Positions 6,937 to 16,047 of a DNA stretch of 61,996 nucleotides are shown in pieces. Location: positions 1 to 61,996 of the IMG/VR virus record IMGVR_UViG_3300043436_000818, one strand, 5' to 3'. The notes beneath the pieces are model-generated. The model saw only the letters and a program-made list of their open reading frames with translations, was not told the DNA's origin and did not search any database. Position 1 is the first letter of the stretch, and each line of letters begins with the position of its first letter. The position numbers and the translations under genes are program-made. The stretch is from a virus.

Positions 6937-7144
6937 TTTGCCCGAAGAACAGACAGAGTTTCAACTTGCGGTAAATGCCTCCAAGTTGCATTCAGTATTG
7001 TGGGAATTAGACTCATTCCTACGAGCAAAAGTAAAGTATGCTCAAGAAGAAGATAACGATATTGAGGTAGCCACCTATGACAAAGTACGGACGTGGTTAC
7101 ACAATGAACTAAGCGGACACAATTTAGACCTATACGAACTATGA
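6914..7144 (+). CDS. Conserved small phage protein
   Basis: About 76 residues starting MRARLDFDLPEEQTEFQLAV, then LHSVLWELDSFLRAK and the acidic KYAQEEDNDIEV. This sequence type (short acidic protein with LWELDxxLR) is common in phage genomes and has no assigned role. An ATG at 6902 is also in frame; I prefer 6914 because the N-terminus then matches the family as I know it. Confidence 0.6.
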   Translation: MRARLDFDLPEEQTEFQLAVNASKLHSVLWELDSFLRAKVKYAQEEDNDIEVATYDKVRTWLHNELSGHNLDLYEL

Positions 7145-7323
7145 AGAATAAAAAAGTACAAGAACTATTAGCACTAATTTTAGTGAATGTAATTGATGAG
7201 AATAATCAATCACAAGATAGTCAAGAGAATGAATTATGGAAACTTGGATATCAAGAAGCCTGTGATATGGTTATAGATATGTTACAAGAATTATCCAAAA
7301 ACTATGAAGAAGACGTGGCGTAG
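7141..7323 (+). CDS. Small hypothetical protein
   Basis: 60 residues, acidic, Asn/Gln-rich in the middle, predicted helical (ELWKLGYQEACDMVIDMLQEL). It overlaps genes on both sides by 4 and 20 nt. No recognised family. Confidence 0.5.
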   Translation: MKNKKVQELLALILVNVIDENNQSQDSQENELWKLGYQEACDMVIDMLQELSKNYEEDVA

Positions 7324-7489
7324 TACATTAGACCAAGTACCCAATGACGATTTCCTTGTTTTGGTATCTCAAGACAACGGAGATAAAACCCTTGCCCGAT
7401 ACTATGAAGATATGTGGATTTGTGAGTTTACGAATCGGGTTATCTTCGTAGCGTATTGGATGCCTATACCTTTAACACCAACCGAATGA
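7304..7489 (+). CDS. DUF551-like small protein
   Basis: 61 residues. The pattern MKKTWRST, VPNDDFLVLV, YYEDMW, YWMPIPLTP resembles DUF551, a short phage/bacterial domain of unknown function that ends in WxPxP. A homologue (34788) lies at the same position in phage B, immediately before the glycosyltransferase and sharing an ATGA overlap with it. Confidence 0.7.
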   Translation: MKKTWRSTLDQVPNDDFLVLVSQDNGDKTLARYYEDMWICEFTNRVIFVAYWMPIPLTPTE

Positions 7490-8490
7490 ACCTACTACTA
7501 TTATGCGATGGAATGAACGGAGTAATCTATCATCGTATCGCAACACCTCACCTCCGTATGCAATTAATGGGATTGGCAAATGTAGACGTTTGCCAAAACC
7601 CTGCGGAGTTCTTAGACATCGATTACAAAGCATACGATTTAATTATATTCTCTCGGTGGTTAGGTGAGAAACACTATGATGTACTCAAGAAGATAGCACA
7701 GAGTGGCACGAAGTACGCGGTGGATGTGGACGATTATTGGGCTTTACCTCGTTACAATCCTGCATACCAAGCGTATCGGAAAGGAATCAAACAAGCCGTA
7801 AAGGATTCAATGCACTATGCAGACGCAGTAATTGCCACAACTCCACACCTACAATCCAAAGTATTCGAGTTTAACCGCAATTGTTACATAGTACCCAATT
7901 GCTTAGACTACGAACACGAACAATGGTCACAAGAGAAATGGAAGTCATATAACCTACGCATCGGATGGGTTGGAGGTGTAACACACTACGAGGATTTAAA
8001 GTTGTGTAACGAGGCTATAAATAGGCTACAATCGCATTATGACTTTGAGTTCTATATATGCGGTTATACCCCGAGCGAAGAATGGGACAAAATTGTCAAG
8101 TTATTCAACAACCCTAAGATAGTAGGCGGTGTGAACACCTTTGAATACGGACACGCTTATAAACACTTGGACTTTGTTATAGCACCCCTACTCAATGAAT
8201 CGTTCAACAACCACAAATCAGAGTTGAAGATATTAGAAGCGAGTGCATACCAATTGCCCATAGTGGTTAGTGATTGTTACCCTTACAAGTACTGCGAAAA
8301 CAACTTGGGTGTATTGTTTGCTGCAAACGACAAATGGGAAGATAGAATAGAAAAAATGATTCTAATGAGTGACGATGCAAGAATCGGAATGGGTCAACTA
8401 AACGGAGAGTATTCTCGTAAGCATTATAACTTAGAACATTGGTGTAGAGAGAGAGAGTTAATCTACAAGAAGATTATAAATGGAAATTGA
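7486..8490 (+). CDS. Glycosyltransferase, GT-B fold
   Basis: 334 residues from the ATG at 7486 that overlaps the previous stop. N-terminal domain: LLLCDGMNGVIYHRIATP, SRWLG, KYAVDVDDYWALP. C-terminal nucleotide-sugar domain: LRIGWVGGVTHYEDL, FYICGYTPSEEW, VIAPLLNESFNNHKSELKILEASAYQLPIVVSD, the GT4-type ExxxxxxP region. It is homologous to 34970 in phage B, at the same place before the terminase. Likely adds sugar to phage DNA, a virion protein or a host surface glycan; the substrate cannot be told from sequence. Confidence 0.82.
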   Translation: MNLLLLCDGMNGVIYHRIATPHLRMQLMGLANVDVCQNPAEFLDIDYKAYDLIIFSRWLGEKHYDVLKKIAQSGTKYAVDVDDYWALPRYNPAYQAYRKGIKQAVKDSMHYADAVIATTPHLQSKVFEFNRNCYIVPNCLDYEHEQWSQEKWKSYNLRIGWVGGVTHYEDLKLCNEAINRLQSHYDFEFYICGYTPSEEWDKIVKLFNNPKIVGGVNTFEYGHAYKHLDFVIAPLLNESFNNHKSELKILEASAYQLPIVVSDCYPYKYCENNLGVLFAANDKWEDRIEKMILMSDDARIGMGQLNGEYSRKHYNLEHWCRERELIYKKIINGN

Positions 8491-9667
8491 GTACATCAGA
8501 CCATATTTAACAACATACCAACGGGAGATATTAGATGCTCCCGAACGCTATACTATTACCGCAGCATCAACCAAGACGGGTAAAACTGCATCCCATATTA
8601 TTTGGCTATTTGAACAAGCACTCACCCTCAAGACAAATCAATCTGTTTGGTGGGTTGCTCCCGTTTACAAACAAGCCGAGATTGCCTACCGAAGAATGAA
8701 AGCCCAAGTATCACACCGCGATTTCTTCCAATCCAACGAATCCAAGTTAGTACACATATTACCCAATGGAGCGAGGATAGAATTTAAGTCAGCAGAAAAC
8801 CCCGACAACCTATATGGAGAGGATGTATATGCAGCGGTATTCGATGAAGCCTCACGAGCGAGAGAAGAGAGTTGGTTTGCGTTACGTTCAACCCTAACCG
8901 CTACACGAGGCAAGTGTAAACTAATTGGAAACGTCAAGGGGAAAAAGAATTGGTTTTACAAATTAGGTGAACGAGCGAAACAAGGAGAACGAGATTATAA
9001 GTTCTTTAAAATAACTGCATACGATGCAGCGAGAGAGGGGATATTGTCATTGGACGAAATAGAACAAGCAAAACGTGATTTACCAAAGGCGGTATTCGAT
9101 GAATTGTACTTGGCTGAACCTGCTGACGATAAATCTAACCCATTCGGATTGGACAACATTGAAAAGTGCATCAGACCCGTTCAGAATAGTCAAGTAGTAG
9201 CGTATGGAGTTGACCTTGCAAAGTACACGGATTGGACGGTTATAATTGGTTTAAACGCTAATAACGAGGTAGCCTATGTAGATAGATTCCAAAATGATTG
9301 GGCAGCAACTACCGATAAGATAGTTTCTATCGTTGGAAACATCCCTGCGGTTATGGATAGTACAGGCGTAGGAGACCCTATCGTTGAGCAGATTCAGCGT
9401 AGATGCCCAAGAGTTAAGGGGTTTAAATTTACCTCAATAAGTAAGCAACAGATAATGGAGAACCTCGTAGCCCATTGTCATCAACAAAAGATATTCTTTC
9501 CATTAGACCCTATCGGGTATGAGATGCAGAATATAGAGTTTGAATACACCCAATCGGGTATAAGATACGCAGCACCATCAGGATTGCATGATGACTGCGT
9601 TATGAGTTTGGCATTAGCCTTAGAATGTAAACATACAAATCGACAAGGAACATTTTATTTTGCATAA
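8480..9667 (+). CDS. terL: Terminase large subunit (ATPase-nuclease packaging motor)
   Basis: 395 residues. The P-loop is STKTGKTAS (~30-38), Walker B VYAAVFDEAS (~116-125). The RNase H-like nuclease has GVDLAKYTDWTV (~243), AVMDSTGVGD (~290) and GLHDDCVMSLALA near the C-terminus. These drive ATP-dependent DNA translocation into the prohead and cleave the concatemer. It resembles the Terminase_6 type and differs clearly from the phage B enzyme at 37332. It overlaps the glycosyltransferase by 11 nt. Confidence 0.93.
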   Translation: MEIEYIRPYLTTYQREILDAPERYTITAASTKTGKTASHIIWLFEQALTLKTNQSVWWVAPVYKQAEIAYRRMKAQVSHRDFFQSNESKLVHILPNGARIEFKSAENPDNLYGEDVYAAVFDEASRAREESWFALRSTLTATRGKCKLIGNVKGKKNWFYKLGERAKQGERDYKFFKITAYDAAREGILSLDEIEQAKRDLPKAVFDELYLAEPADDKSNPFGLDNIEKCIRPVQNSQVVAYGVDLAKYTDWTVIIGLNANNEVAYVDRFQNDWAATTDKIVSIVGNIPAVMDSTGVGDPIVEQIQRRCPRVKGFKFTSISKQQIMENLVAHCHQQKIFFPLDPIGYEMQNIEFEYTQSGIRYAAPSGLHDDCVMSLALALECKHTNRQGTFYFA

Positions 9668-10203
9668 TGAAATACACAATCGGACAAATACAAGAAGTAC
9701 ACTCATTAGGTGACTTAGGAAACTTAGATAAGAAAATAGAAGCGTTAGCAATTCTAACCAACCGAACTATTGACCAAGTAGAGGAGATGTCAATGGATGC
9801 TATTTTGGACGAGTTTAAGACACTCAATTTTATCCCAAGTAAGACAGAGCCTAAATTTGTTTTTAAGCACTTAGGGAAGAAATATAAACTACTTACTAAC
9901 CCATTAGAACTAAAGGCTCACCAATGGATTGAATTGCAGGAAATTTACAATGGTGACATTATCGAATCCCTTAATAAGATTATGGCGTTGTTGGCGGTAG
10001 AATCAAGTTTATTTAATCGTAAACGTGACATCGGTAAAAAGGAATTTGATAAACGATGTGAAGATTTCCTATCGTTGGATTTTGCCATTGCGTACAATTA
10101 CGCTCTTTTTTTTTCGAAAGTCTATCCCGAATTATTGAAGACTACCCTATCTTATTTGAAAACGGAAGTGGAGAAACTGCAACAGGAATTAGACCTACCC
10201 TAA
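9667..10203 (+). CDS. Tail assembly chaperone, zero-frame (gpG-like) product
   Basis: 178 residues: an N-terminal helical part (KIEALAILTNRTIDQVEEM, DAILDEF) and a middle FKHLGKKYKLLTNPLELKAHQWIELQ. It is homologous to 38516 in phage B in layout and local motifs. Both genes contain a nine-T run late in the frame with a correctly phased T_TTT_TTT heptamer, as in the gpG/gpGT chaperones of siphophages. The short product ends 29 codons after the slip site. It would coat the tape measure protein during tail assembly (role from family and position). Confidence 0.75.
   Translation: MKYTIGQIQEVHSLGDLGNLDKKIEALAILTNRTIDQVEEMSMDAILDEFKTLNFIPSKTEPKFVFKHLGKKYKLLTNPLELKAHQWIELQEIYNGDIIESLNKIMALLAVESSLFNRKRDIGKKEFDKRCEDFLSLDFAIAYNYALFFSKVYPELLKTTLSYLKTEVEKLQQELDLP
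10106..10114 (+). other. T9 programmed -1 frameshift site (phage A)
   Basis: Nine consecutive T; the zero-frame codons are CTT TTT TTT TCG, giving the heptamer T TTT TTT. After a -1 slip, translation enters the frame at 10113, which stays open to 10403. The same length run, same phase and a homologous downstream frame occur at 38994-39002 in phage B. Confidence 0.8.
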
Positions 10204-10403
10204 TATGGTTGGAGTTGGTAGATAAACTTTGCCGAGGGGATAGAACTAAATGGGATTACTTCCTACAGATGGGGTTGATTGAGTTCTTGAATACGGTTGC
10301 ATTTTATAAGTCCACCAAGAAAGAACAATCCAAGCGGTTAGAACAGGCAGCAAACAAAGGGTATCAAACCTATATCGTAGCGGTATTAAATGAGATGTTG
10401 TAA
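10113..10403 (+). CDS. Tail assembly chaperone, -1 frame extension (gpT-like)
   Basis: Translated only after the -1 slip: 96 residues added to the first 149 of the upstream gene, for a ~245-residue fusion. Key stretches are WLELVDKLCRGDRTKWDY and FLNTVAFYKSTKKE. The phage B -1 frame has FVHWLCEGDITR and LLWGCYKSDMADLEK at matching positions, and its fusion is ~246 residues. I see no credible independent start: the only options are a TTG at 10209 or a later ATG. It is an extension, not a separate gene. Confidence 0.75.
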   Translation, partial: FESLSRIIEDYPILFENGSGETATGIRPTLIWLELVDKLCRGDRTKWDYFLQMGLIEFLNTVAFYKSTKKEQSKRLEQAANKGYQTYIVAVLNEML

Positions 10404-10571
10404 CAAATAATAGTACAAATATGTTACGAGATTGTCGCAAAAATTGGCATAATATGCGACATAATAAAGTGTTATTTATGGCACAATTTGAATGATAATT
10501 GTGACATTAAATACAATTTATCGCATTAAAGTATGATTTAGGACGCATTACAACCAAAACTATTTTATAAC
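10404..10571. repeat. Intergenic region with iteron-like repeats and an inverted repeat
   Basis: 168 nt without a gene. GTCGCA (10434) and TGCGAC (10455) form an inverted repeat around an AT-rich loop. From 10455 to about 10549, imperfect ~21-24 nt units begin with TGCGACATAAT, TGGCACAATTT, TGTGACATTAAA, TCGCATTAAAG and ACGCATTAC, several ending in ATTTA. This could be an operator array, a late control region or an origin. No consensus promoter fits cleanly. The start codon of the following gene is preceded by CTATTTTATAA. Confidence 0.5.
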
Positions 10572-11708
10572 GTGAGTGTTACTATCAATCAAAAACCCGA
10601 ATTAACCACACCTGCTTACAATGATATGAATTTTGTTGTAAGCGAATCGAGTTCCGCAATCTACGAAAAAGACAATTTCAAATGGATTGGAGAGGTTGTG
10701 GTAGATTCTACTACCATCGCAAAACTAAAAGCACCTATCTACTATAATAGTACAAACAAAGGTGTGTTCAATATCGGTAGAATCTTAGAATCCTACGTTA
10801 CACACGATTTTAACCATTCCGATACATTGCCCAGTGGTTGCACAAATAGCACAAAGGAGTACAACTTCAAAGTAGGCTATGAGTATTCTACAAGCCCAAC
10901 GGGTACAGTTACCGAATACTTGAACCAAGCATCCGCAAGTGGTAGTATTTGGAACGCTGCATTAAATCCCTATGACTTTGTTTCATTCGATATCGACACC
11001 TACACCGATACTGCTCGTAAGTTCTTGACATCGGTTAGAACGCAGACAATCCACAGGACGCAAAAGGTATGGTTATACGCTCTAAGAGGTGCAGCAACCA
11101 ATTTAAGAATAGTTTACTCCGATGCGACAACTTCTACTTATACTTTGCCGAATGTGCGAATGGTACGAATACCAGTTAATTTGACTACTCCATCAGGTGC
11201 AACCTATTTTGATTGTTACTTGAGGGATGTAGACGGAGTTCAGATTTCAGAGACTTACCGATTCTACATTAAAGACGAGTGTTCCAAGTATGAGAACTAC
11301 GATTTATTTTGGTTAAATAGATTAGGTGGTTTTGATTCATTCAGATTCAATAGAGTATCTAAAACATCGCACGAAATAACACGCCAAATGTATAGGCAAA
11401 ACCCGTACACGCTTAACAATACCGCAGTAAGTTGGACGTATGGTACTGATTCTTTTAGCAACACGCAATTTTACGGGGAGAGTAAAGAGAAATTGACACT
11501 ATTCAGTAATTGGATAACCGATAGTGAGAGCATATGGTTAAGGGAATTAGTTGAATCTCCCGTTGTGTACATTTTGGATGGCTCAATGTTGCGTAGTTGT
11601 AATATCACAAACAACACCTACGAAGAAAAGAAATGGATTAACGACAAGATGTTCAACCTACAATTGGATTTAGAGTTTGCATTTGTTGACAAAGTACAGA
11701 GAAGATGA
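10572..11708 (+). CDS. Minor tail protein, distal-tail-like
   Basis: 378 residues, beta-rich, starting at a GTG (SVTINQKPELTTPAYNDM). Contains FNIGRILESYVTHDF and many aromatic beta strands, typical of Bacteroidota phage distal tail proteins encoded just before a ~900-residue tail hub protein. The counterpart in phage B is 40302, with the same order (this gene, the long gene, tape measure). Probably part of the baseplate at the tail tip; structural role inferred from position and composition. Confidence 0.6.
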   Translation: MSVTINQKPELTTPAYNDMNFVVSESSSAIYEKDNFKWIGEVVVDSTTIAKLKAPIYYNSTNKGVFNIGRILESYVTHDFNHSDTLPSGCTNSTKEYNFKVGYEYSTSPTGTVTEYLNQASASGSIWNAALNPYDFVSFDIDTYTDTARKFLTSVRTQTIHRTQKVWLYALRGAATNLRIVYSDATTSTYTLPNVRMVRIPVNLTTPSGATYFDCYLRDVDGVQISETYRFYIKDECSKYENYDLFWLNRLGGFDSFRFNRVSKTSHEITRQMYRQNPYTLNNTAVSWTYGTDSFSNTQFYGESKEKLTLFSNWITDSESIWLRELVESPVVYILDGSMLRSCNITNNTYEEKKWINDKMFNLQLDLEFAFVDKVQRR

Positions 11709-14446
11709 TAGAAATTTTAATAAATAATCAAAGAGTGGATGTTGGCGAAGTGTTCGACATCCTAATAAACAAGTCAATAGCAGACGTAAGAGAACCTGAA
11801 AAGCGGTCAAGTGATTGGACTAAGACAATTACTCTACCTGGCACGAAGAACAACAACAAGATATTCGGTCACATATTCGAGATTGAACACACGGTCTATG
11901 GTACTACTCCATTTAATTCTAATTTTAATCCAAATAGAAAAGCGAGTGCAGTAGTATTAATGGATGGATTGGAGCAGATACAAGGCTTTATTCGGTTAAT
12001 CAAAATCAAAGTAATTGACACCGCAAATATTGCCTACGAATGTTCGATTCACGGACAGACCGCAGATTTGTTTTCTTCTATCTCCGAAAAAAACTTATAC
12101 GAGTTAGATTTTAGCGAATACAATCACGAGTTAAGCATTGATAATGTCAAGAACTCTTGGGATACATCGATTAAGGTTAACAACTCAACTGTTTCTTTTC
12201 AATATGGTAATGGCTATGTATATGCGTTAATCGACAAGGACGATAGAAAGTTAAAAAGTCATTGGGTATGGTCTTTGGAAGACACAACTCCGTGTTTGTA
12301 TGCAAAGACGATTGTAGACAAGATTTTCACAGAGGAGGGCTACACCTATACCGATGATTCGTTCTTCAACACAGAGCGATTTAAACACTTAATTATCCCT
12401 GCTCCATCAGGATTGGCGGTCAATACCACCTCGGCAAATACCCGACTATTCCAAGCAACAAGAACAACTGCACAGAATATCGCTAATTACACTACTAATT
12501 GGATATTCGACAACGATTCAACGAGTGGTAATTTCGATAATGGCGGCAATTACAACCCATCAACAGGAGTTTATACAATCCCCGTAGGTGGTAATTACAC
12601 ATTTTTTGTCAATTTACAAGGCAATATCGATACAAGCGATTACGGATTTACCAATGATAAGGACATTTATCTGACAGTTGCAATCAAAGTAAACGGAAGT
12701 ATTAGAGCAACATCGGTAGTGAGTTGTGGTAGCGATGACGTGTATATGTTCAGCGGTGAGATATTGATGTTTCCTAACGTATATATGTACTCCAACGATG
12801 CAGTTTCAGTCGTTGTTTCTCGTGTGTATGACCTTGACAGACCGACTACACCGCTAATTGGTGACTTCGTGGTTAACGTAGAGGATTCGGTTTTTTACAA
12901 CAATATGTCTGCTATCAATTTTGGAACGGGTAACGTGGTTGATTTCGGTCAATTCTTCAATGCTGAGGGTAAGCAATCGGACTTCTTAGTGTCAATGATT
13001 AGGATGTTTAATCTATACGTTGAACCCGACAAGTATTTCCCAAAGAAGTTGCGTATTGTTCCACGAGATGAGTTCTACAATGAGCCAACAATTGACCTAT
13101 CTAAAAAATTAGACTATTCGCAGCCTTTGGAAATTATACCAATGGGTGAACTAAACGCCAATCCGTATTATTTGACATACAAAGACGGAGGCGATAGCGT
13201 TAACCAATCCTATCAATCGTATTACTCACAGACTTACGGAAGCCGAAAGTTTTTTATCGACAATCAGTTTGTCAAGGGTGAGAAAAAGATTGAGTTGATT
13301 TTTCAACCTACTCAGATGCGTAGTTATGGGAGCGAAAAGAACTTTGTGTTATCGTATGCACCAGGTGATAAATTAGGCTATCGCATTCTCTACTATTCGG
13401 GTTGTACACCTAATTTGAATCTATCATTAGTCACGGATTATAGTAGTCCATCACAGATTGCAAGTGGTCAACAAAACAAACTACCAATTACACTACACGT
13501 TGATTCGGTTAGTAATATGACGTTTGATTTGTCATTCGGTATGCCTCGTGAGGTCTTGTTAGGTGCAGGATATTCGTATTCTTCCAACAACCTATTCAAT
13601 CAGTATTGGTATAGGTTTATGTACGAAATTACCAATAGAAACTCCAAGATTATAAGCGGATATTTTAGACTAAGCCCTGCGGATTTTTACAACCTACGAT
13701 TTGCCAACAACTATTTTTTCGAGGGTCAATATTGGAAGTTAAACAAGGTAGAGGATTACAACCCTATGAGCGATGGAGTCTATAAGTGTGAGTTCTTGTT
13801 AAGCCAATACATACAACCATTTATCCCATCTAATAAAACGATAGGAGCGGAAACGGGAAGCGATACTATCACCAATGGTGAGACATATCCATACGGCTAC
13901 AAGTATACCACTCCCAATCAATCTTACATTAATATCGGGTTCAACAATGACGATGTAAATCAGTCAATGGGGATTATCAACGCATCGGGAACGTCTGCAA
14001 GTGATTTATCCTATAACAACACCATATTAGGCGGTAATGGTAATTACATCCCACCATTAATCAACAATAGCACCCTAATAGCGTGTGATGATTTTACACC
14101 TACGGAATCCGATACTTTATACTACGGAAACTACAAACTTTATCCATTATGGGTTAGTGCAGGTAAAGTTCAGACGTTAACGGCTAATCATACCGCAACC
14201 ACTACGGATTGGTTGTTTCTATGCGATACAACTACAGGTGCAATCACTATTACTTTACCCGACCCTGCAGGATTAAGCGGTAAGCATTGGATATTTAAAA
14301 AGATTGCATCAAGTCACTCTGTAAAAATTGACACCGCAGACGATAGTACAATTGATGGGTCTGCAACATTCACGATGAACGGCAATAATGAAACACATTG
14401 GATTGTGACCGATGGGAATAATTACTATTTAATAGCAGACAAGTAA
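11705..14446 (+). CDS. Large tail tip/hub protein
   Basis: 913 residues. The N-terminus (MIEILINNQRVDVGEVFDILINKSI, VREPEKRSSDWTKTITLPGT) matches the start of the equivalent phage B protein (41411: DVSDLSQARTDFTQQFTIP), a hallmark of Bacteroidota phage tail hub proteins. The middle is beta-rich. The last ~110 residues (TANHTATTTDWLFLCDTTTGAITITLPDPAG) form the tail-fibre-like domain often seen at the tip. It is coupled to the tape measure by ATGA overlap. Probably the hub that contacts host surface and fibres (inference). Confidence 0.65.
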   Translation: MIEILINNQRVDVGEVFDILINKSIADVREPEKRSSDWTKTITLPGTKNNNKIFGHIFEIEHTVYGTTPFNSNFNPNRKASAVVLMDGLEQIQGFIRLIKIKVIDTANIAYECSIHGQTADLFSSISEKNLYELDFSEYNHELSIDNVKNSWDTSIKVNNSTVSFQYGNGYVYALIDKDDRKLKSHWVWSLEDTTPCLYAKTIVDKIFTEEGYTYTDDSFFNTERFKHLIIPAPSGLAVNTTSANTRLFQATRTTAQNIANYTTNWIFDNDSTSGNFDNGGNYNPSTGVYTIPVGGNYTFFVNLQGNIDTSDYGFTNDKDIYLTVAIKVNGSIRATSVVSCGSDDVYMFSGEILMFPNVYMYSNDAVSVVVSRVYDLDRPTTPLIGDFVVNVEDSVFYNNMSAINFGTGNVVDFGQFFNAEGKQSDFLVSMIRMFNLYVEPDKYFPKKLRIVPRDEFYNEPTIDLSKKLDYSQPLEIIPMGELNANPYYLTYKDGGDSVNQSYQSYYSQTYGSRKFFIDNQFVKGEKKIELIFQPTQMRSYGSEKNFVLSYAPGDKLGYRILYYSGCTPNLNLSLVTDYSSPSQIASGQQNKLPITLHVDSVSNMTFDLSFGMPREVLLGAGYSYSSNNLFNQYWYRFMYEITNRNSKIISGYFRLSPADFYNLRFANNYFFEGQYWKLNKVEDYNPMSDGVYKCEFLLSQYIQPFIPSNKTIGAETGSDTITNGETYPYGYKYTTPNQSYINIGFNNDDVNQSMGIINASGTSASDLSYNNTILGGNGNYIPPLINNSTLIACDDFTPTESDTLYYGNYKLYPLWVSAGKVQTLTANHTATTTDWLFLCDTTTGAITITLPDPAGLSGKHWIFKKIASSHSVKIDTADDSTIDGSATFTMNGNNETHWIVTDGNNYYLIADK

Positions 14447-16032
14447 TGAGTACAATAAAAACCGCGATAGAACTTGAGGTTAAAGAACCTAACCTCAAAG
14501 GATTTAGGCAGCAACTTCGGGAGTTGACATTAGCCGCACAAGAGGCGGTTGTTAAATTTGGGGAATTTTCACCTGAAGCGCAAGAAGCAGAAAGACGTGT
14601 TGCAGAGTTGCGAGATAGGATGGATGATTTCAATGACCGAGTTGCAGCGGTTAACCCTGATAAGTTTGCTCAAATTAATACGGTTGTTAGTGGTGTTGCT
14701 CGTGGATTCCAAGCGGCTCAAGGTGCTATGGCTTTATTCGGTAGTGAATCAGAAGATTTACAAAAGACTTTAGTACGATTGCAGGGTGCTATGGCATTGG
14801 CGGAGGGATTAGAGGGATTGGGTAAAGTACAACAACAATTTGGGGCAATTGCAGGAACAATAAAAGGTAGCGTAGTTAAGGCATTTTCGACTTTAAGAGG
14901 TGCAATTATAGCAACGGGAATTGGTGCTTTAGCGGTTGGACTTGCCTTAGTCGCTGCCAATTTTGACAAGGTAAAGACTGCAATTCTAAATATGTTCCCA
15001 TTCTTGGAAAAGTTTGGGAAGTTTATGGGTAACTTAATACAACGATTTACTGACTTCGTAGGAATAACATCGGAAAGCAATAGACAATTAGAGAAATTTA
15101 ATAAAACTACGAACACTCGTATTTTATTAATGGATAGAGAGATTGAATATCTACGAGCGCAAGGGAAAGAATTAGAAGCCTTTGCAAAAGAACGTGAAAA
15201 GTTAAATCTACAATTAGCACAAGCACGAGCAAACTATGGTAAAAACGCAGAAAAGGAATGGGGTAAAATTATTGGAGATACGAAGAACGCTTTACGAATC
15301 TTAGAAGTTAATGAGCGTAACTATTTAGCGGAACAGGCTAAATTAAGAGCAGACGCAAGGGCAAAAGAACTTGAAAAAGAAAAGCAACATCGTAAAGACT
15401 TAGAAGATGCCTTATCAGATATTCATCGTAAAGGCTTAGAAGAACGTAGTGCATTAGATGCGGAAGTATTAAGAATCTCAAGAACTACACAAGCACAGAT
15501 AGTTGTTGAATCACAACAATTAGAGGCAAGTAATTTGGAGCGTATGCGTATGTTTTGGGGTGCGCATTACACCGAGATTGTAGATTTAACAAGTCAAGCA
15601 TTTGGCGCAATTACTACTTTAAATCAATCGTTTGAAAAACAAGACGAAGCCTCAAGAAAACGAGCGTTTGAGAATAACAAAAAGTTACAGATTGCCAACA
15701 CAATTATAGGTACTCTTAATTCTATTGTTTCAATCTTTGCAAACGCTGCAAAAAATCCTGCATCTATTCCATTCCCTGCCTATCCTTATATACAAGCATC
15801 ATTGGCAGGTGTTTACGGATTTGCTAACGTACAACGCATAAGAAACACGCAATATAACGGAGGTAGTTCTGCTCCATCTGCTCCAACAATCGGAGGTTCT
15901 GCACCTACAATGACAAGCGGAAGCACACTAAATGAGAACACATCAGGCAATCAAGTATTCGTTCTTGAGGGTGATATCAGACGCACTCAGCAACGTGTAG
16001 GAATGAATAGAGGTGTATCAGTTGTCGAATAA
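14446..16032 (+). CDS. Tail tape measure protein
   Basis: 528 residues, largely helical. Predicted coiled coils lie at ~20-70 (AAQEAVVKFGEFSPEAQEAE) and ~220-330 (YLRAQGKELEAFAKEREKL). A hydrophobic segment occurs near 150-180 (GAIIATGIGALAVGLALV), with further apolar stretches around 410-450. The C-terminus is low-complexity Ser/Gly/Pro. This layout is typical of a tape measure that sets tail length; 528 residues implies a rather short siphophage tail. Homologous in role to 44214. Confidence 0.82.
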   Translation: MSTIKTAIELEVKEPNLKGFRQQLRELTLAAQEAVVKFGEFSPEAQEAERRVAELRDRMDDFNDRVAAVNPDKFAQINTVVSGVARGFQAAQGAMALFGSESEDLQKTLVRLQGAMALAEGLEGLGKVQQQFGAIAGTIKGSVVKAFSTLRGAIIATGIGALAVGLALVAANFDKVKTAILNMFPFLEKFGKFMGNLIQRFTDFVGITSESNRQLEKFNKTTNTRILLMDREIEYLRAQGKELEAFAKEREKLNLQLAQARANYGKNAEKEWGKIIGDTKNALRILEVNERNYLAEQAKLRADARAKELEKEKQHRKDLEDALSDIHRKGLEERSALDAEVLRISRTTQAQIVVESQQLEASNLERMRMFWGAHYTEIVDLTSQAFGAITTLNQSFEKQDEASRKRAFENNKKLQIANTIIGTLNSIVSIFANAAKNPASIPFPAYPYIQASLAGVYGFANVQRIRNTQYNGGSSAPSAPTIGGSAPTMTSGSTLNENTSGNQVFVLEGDIRRTQQRVGMNRGVSVVE

Positions 16033-16047
16033 AACTATTTAATTACG

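Noticed and set aside
10454-10460. Second copy of the leader heptamer ATGCGAC, possibly pairing in trans with the leader
   Set aside because: A 7-mer is expected to recur by chance in a sequence this long, and there is no matching element in phage B.
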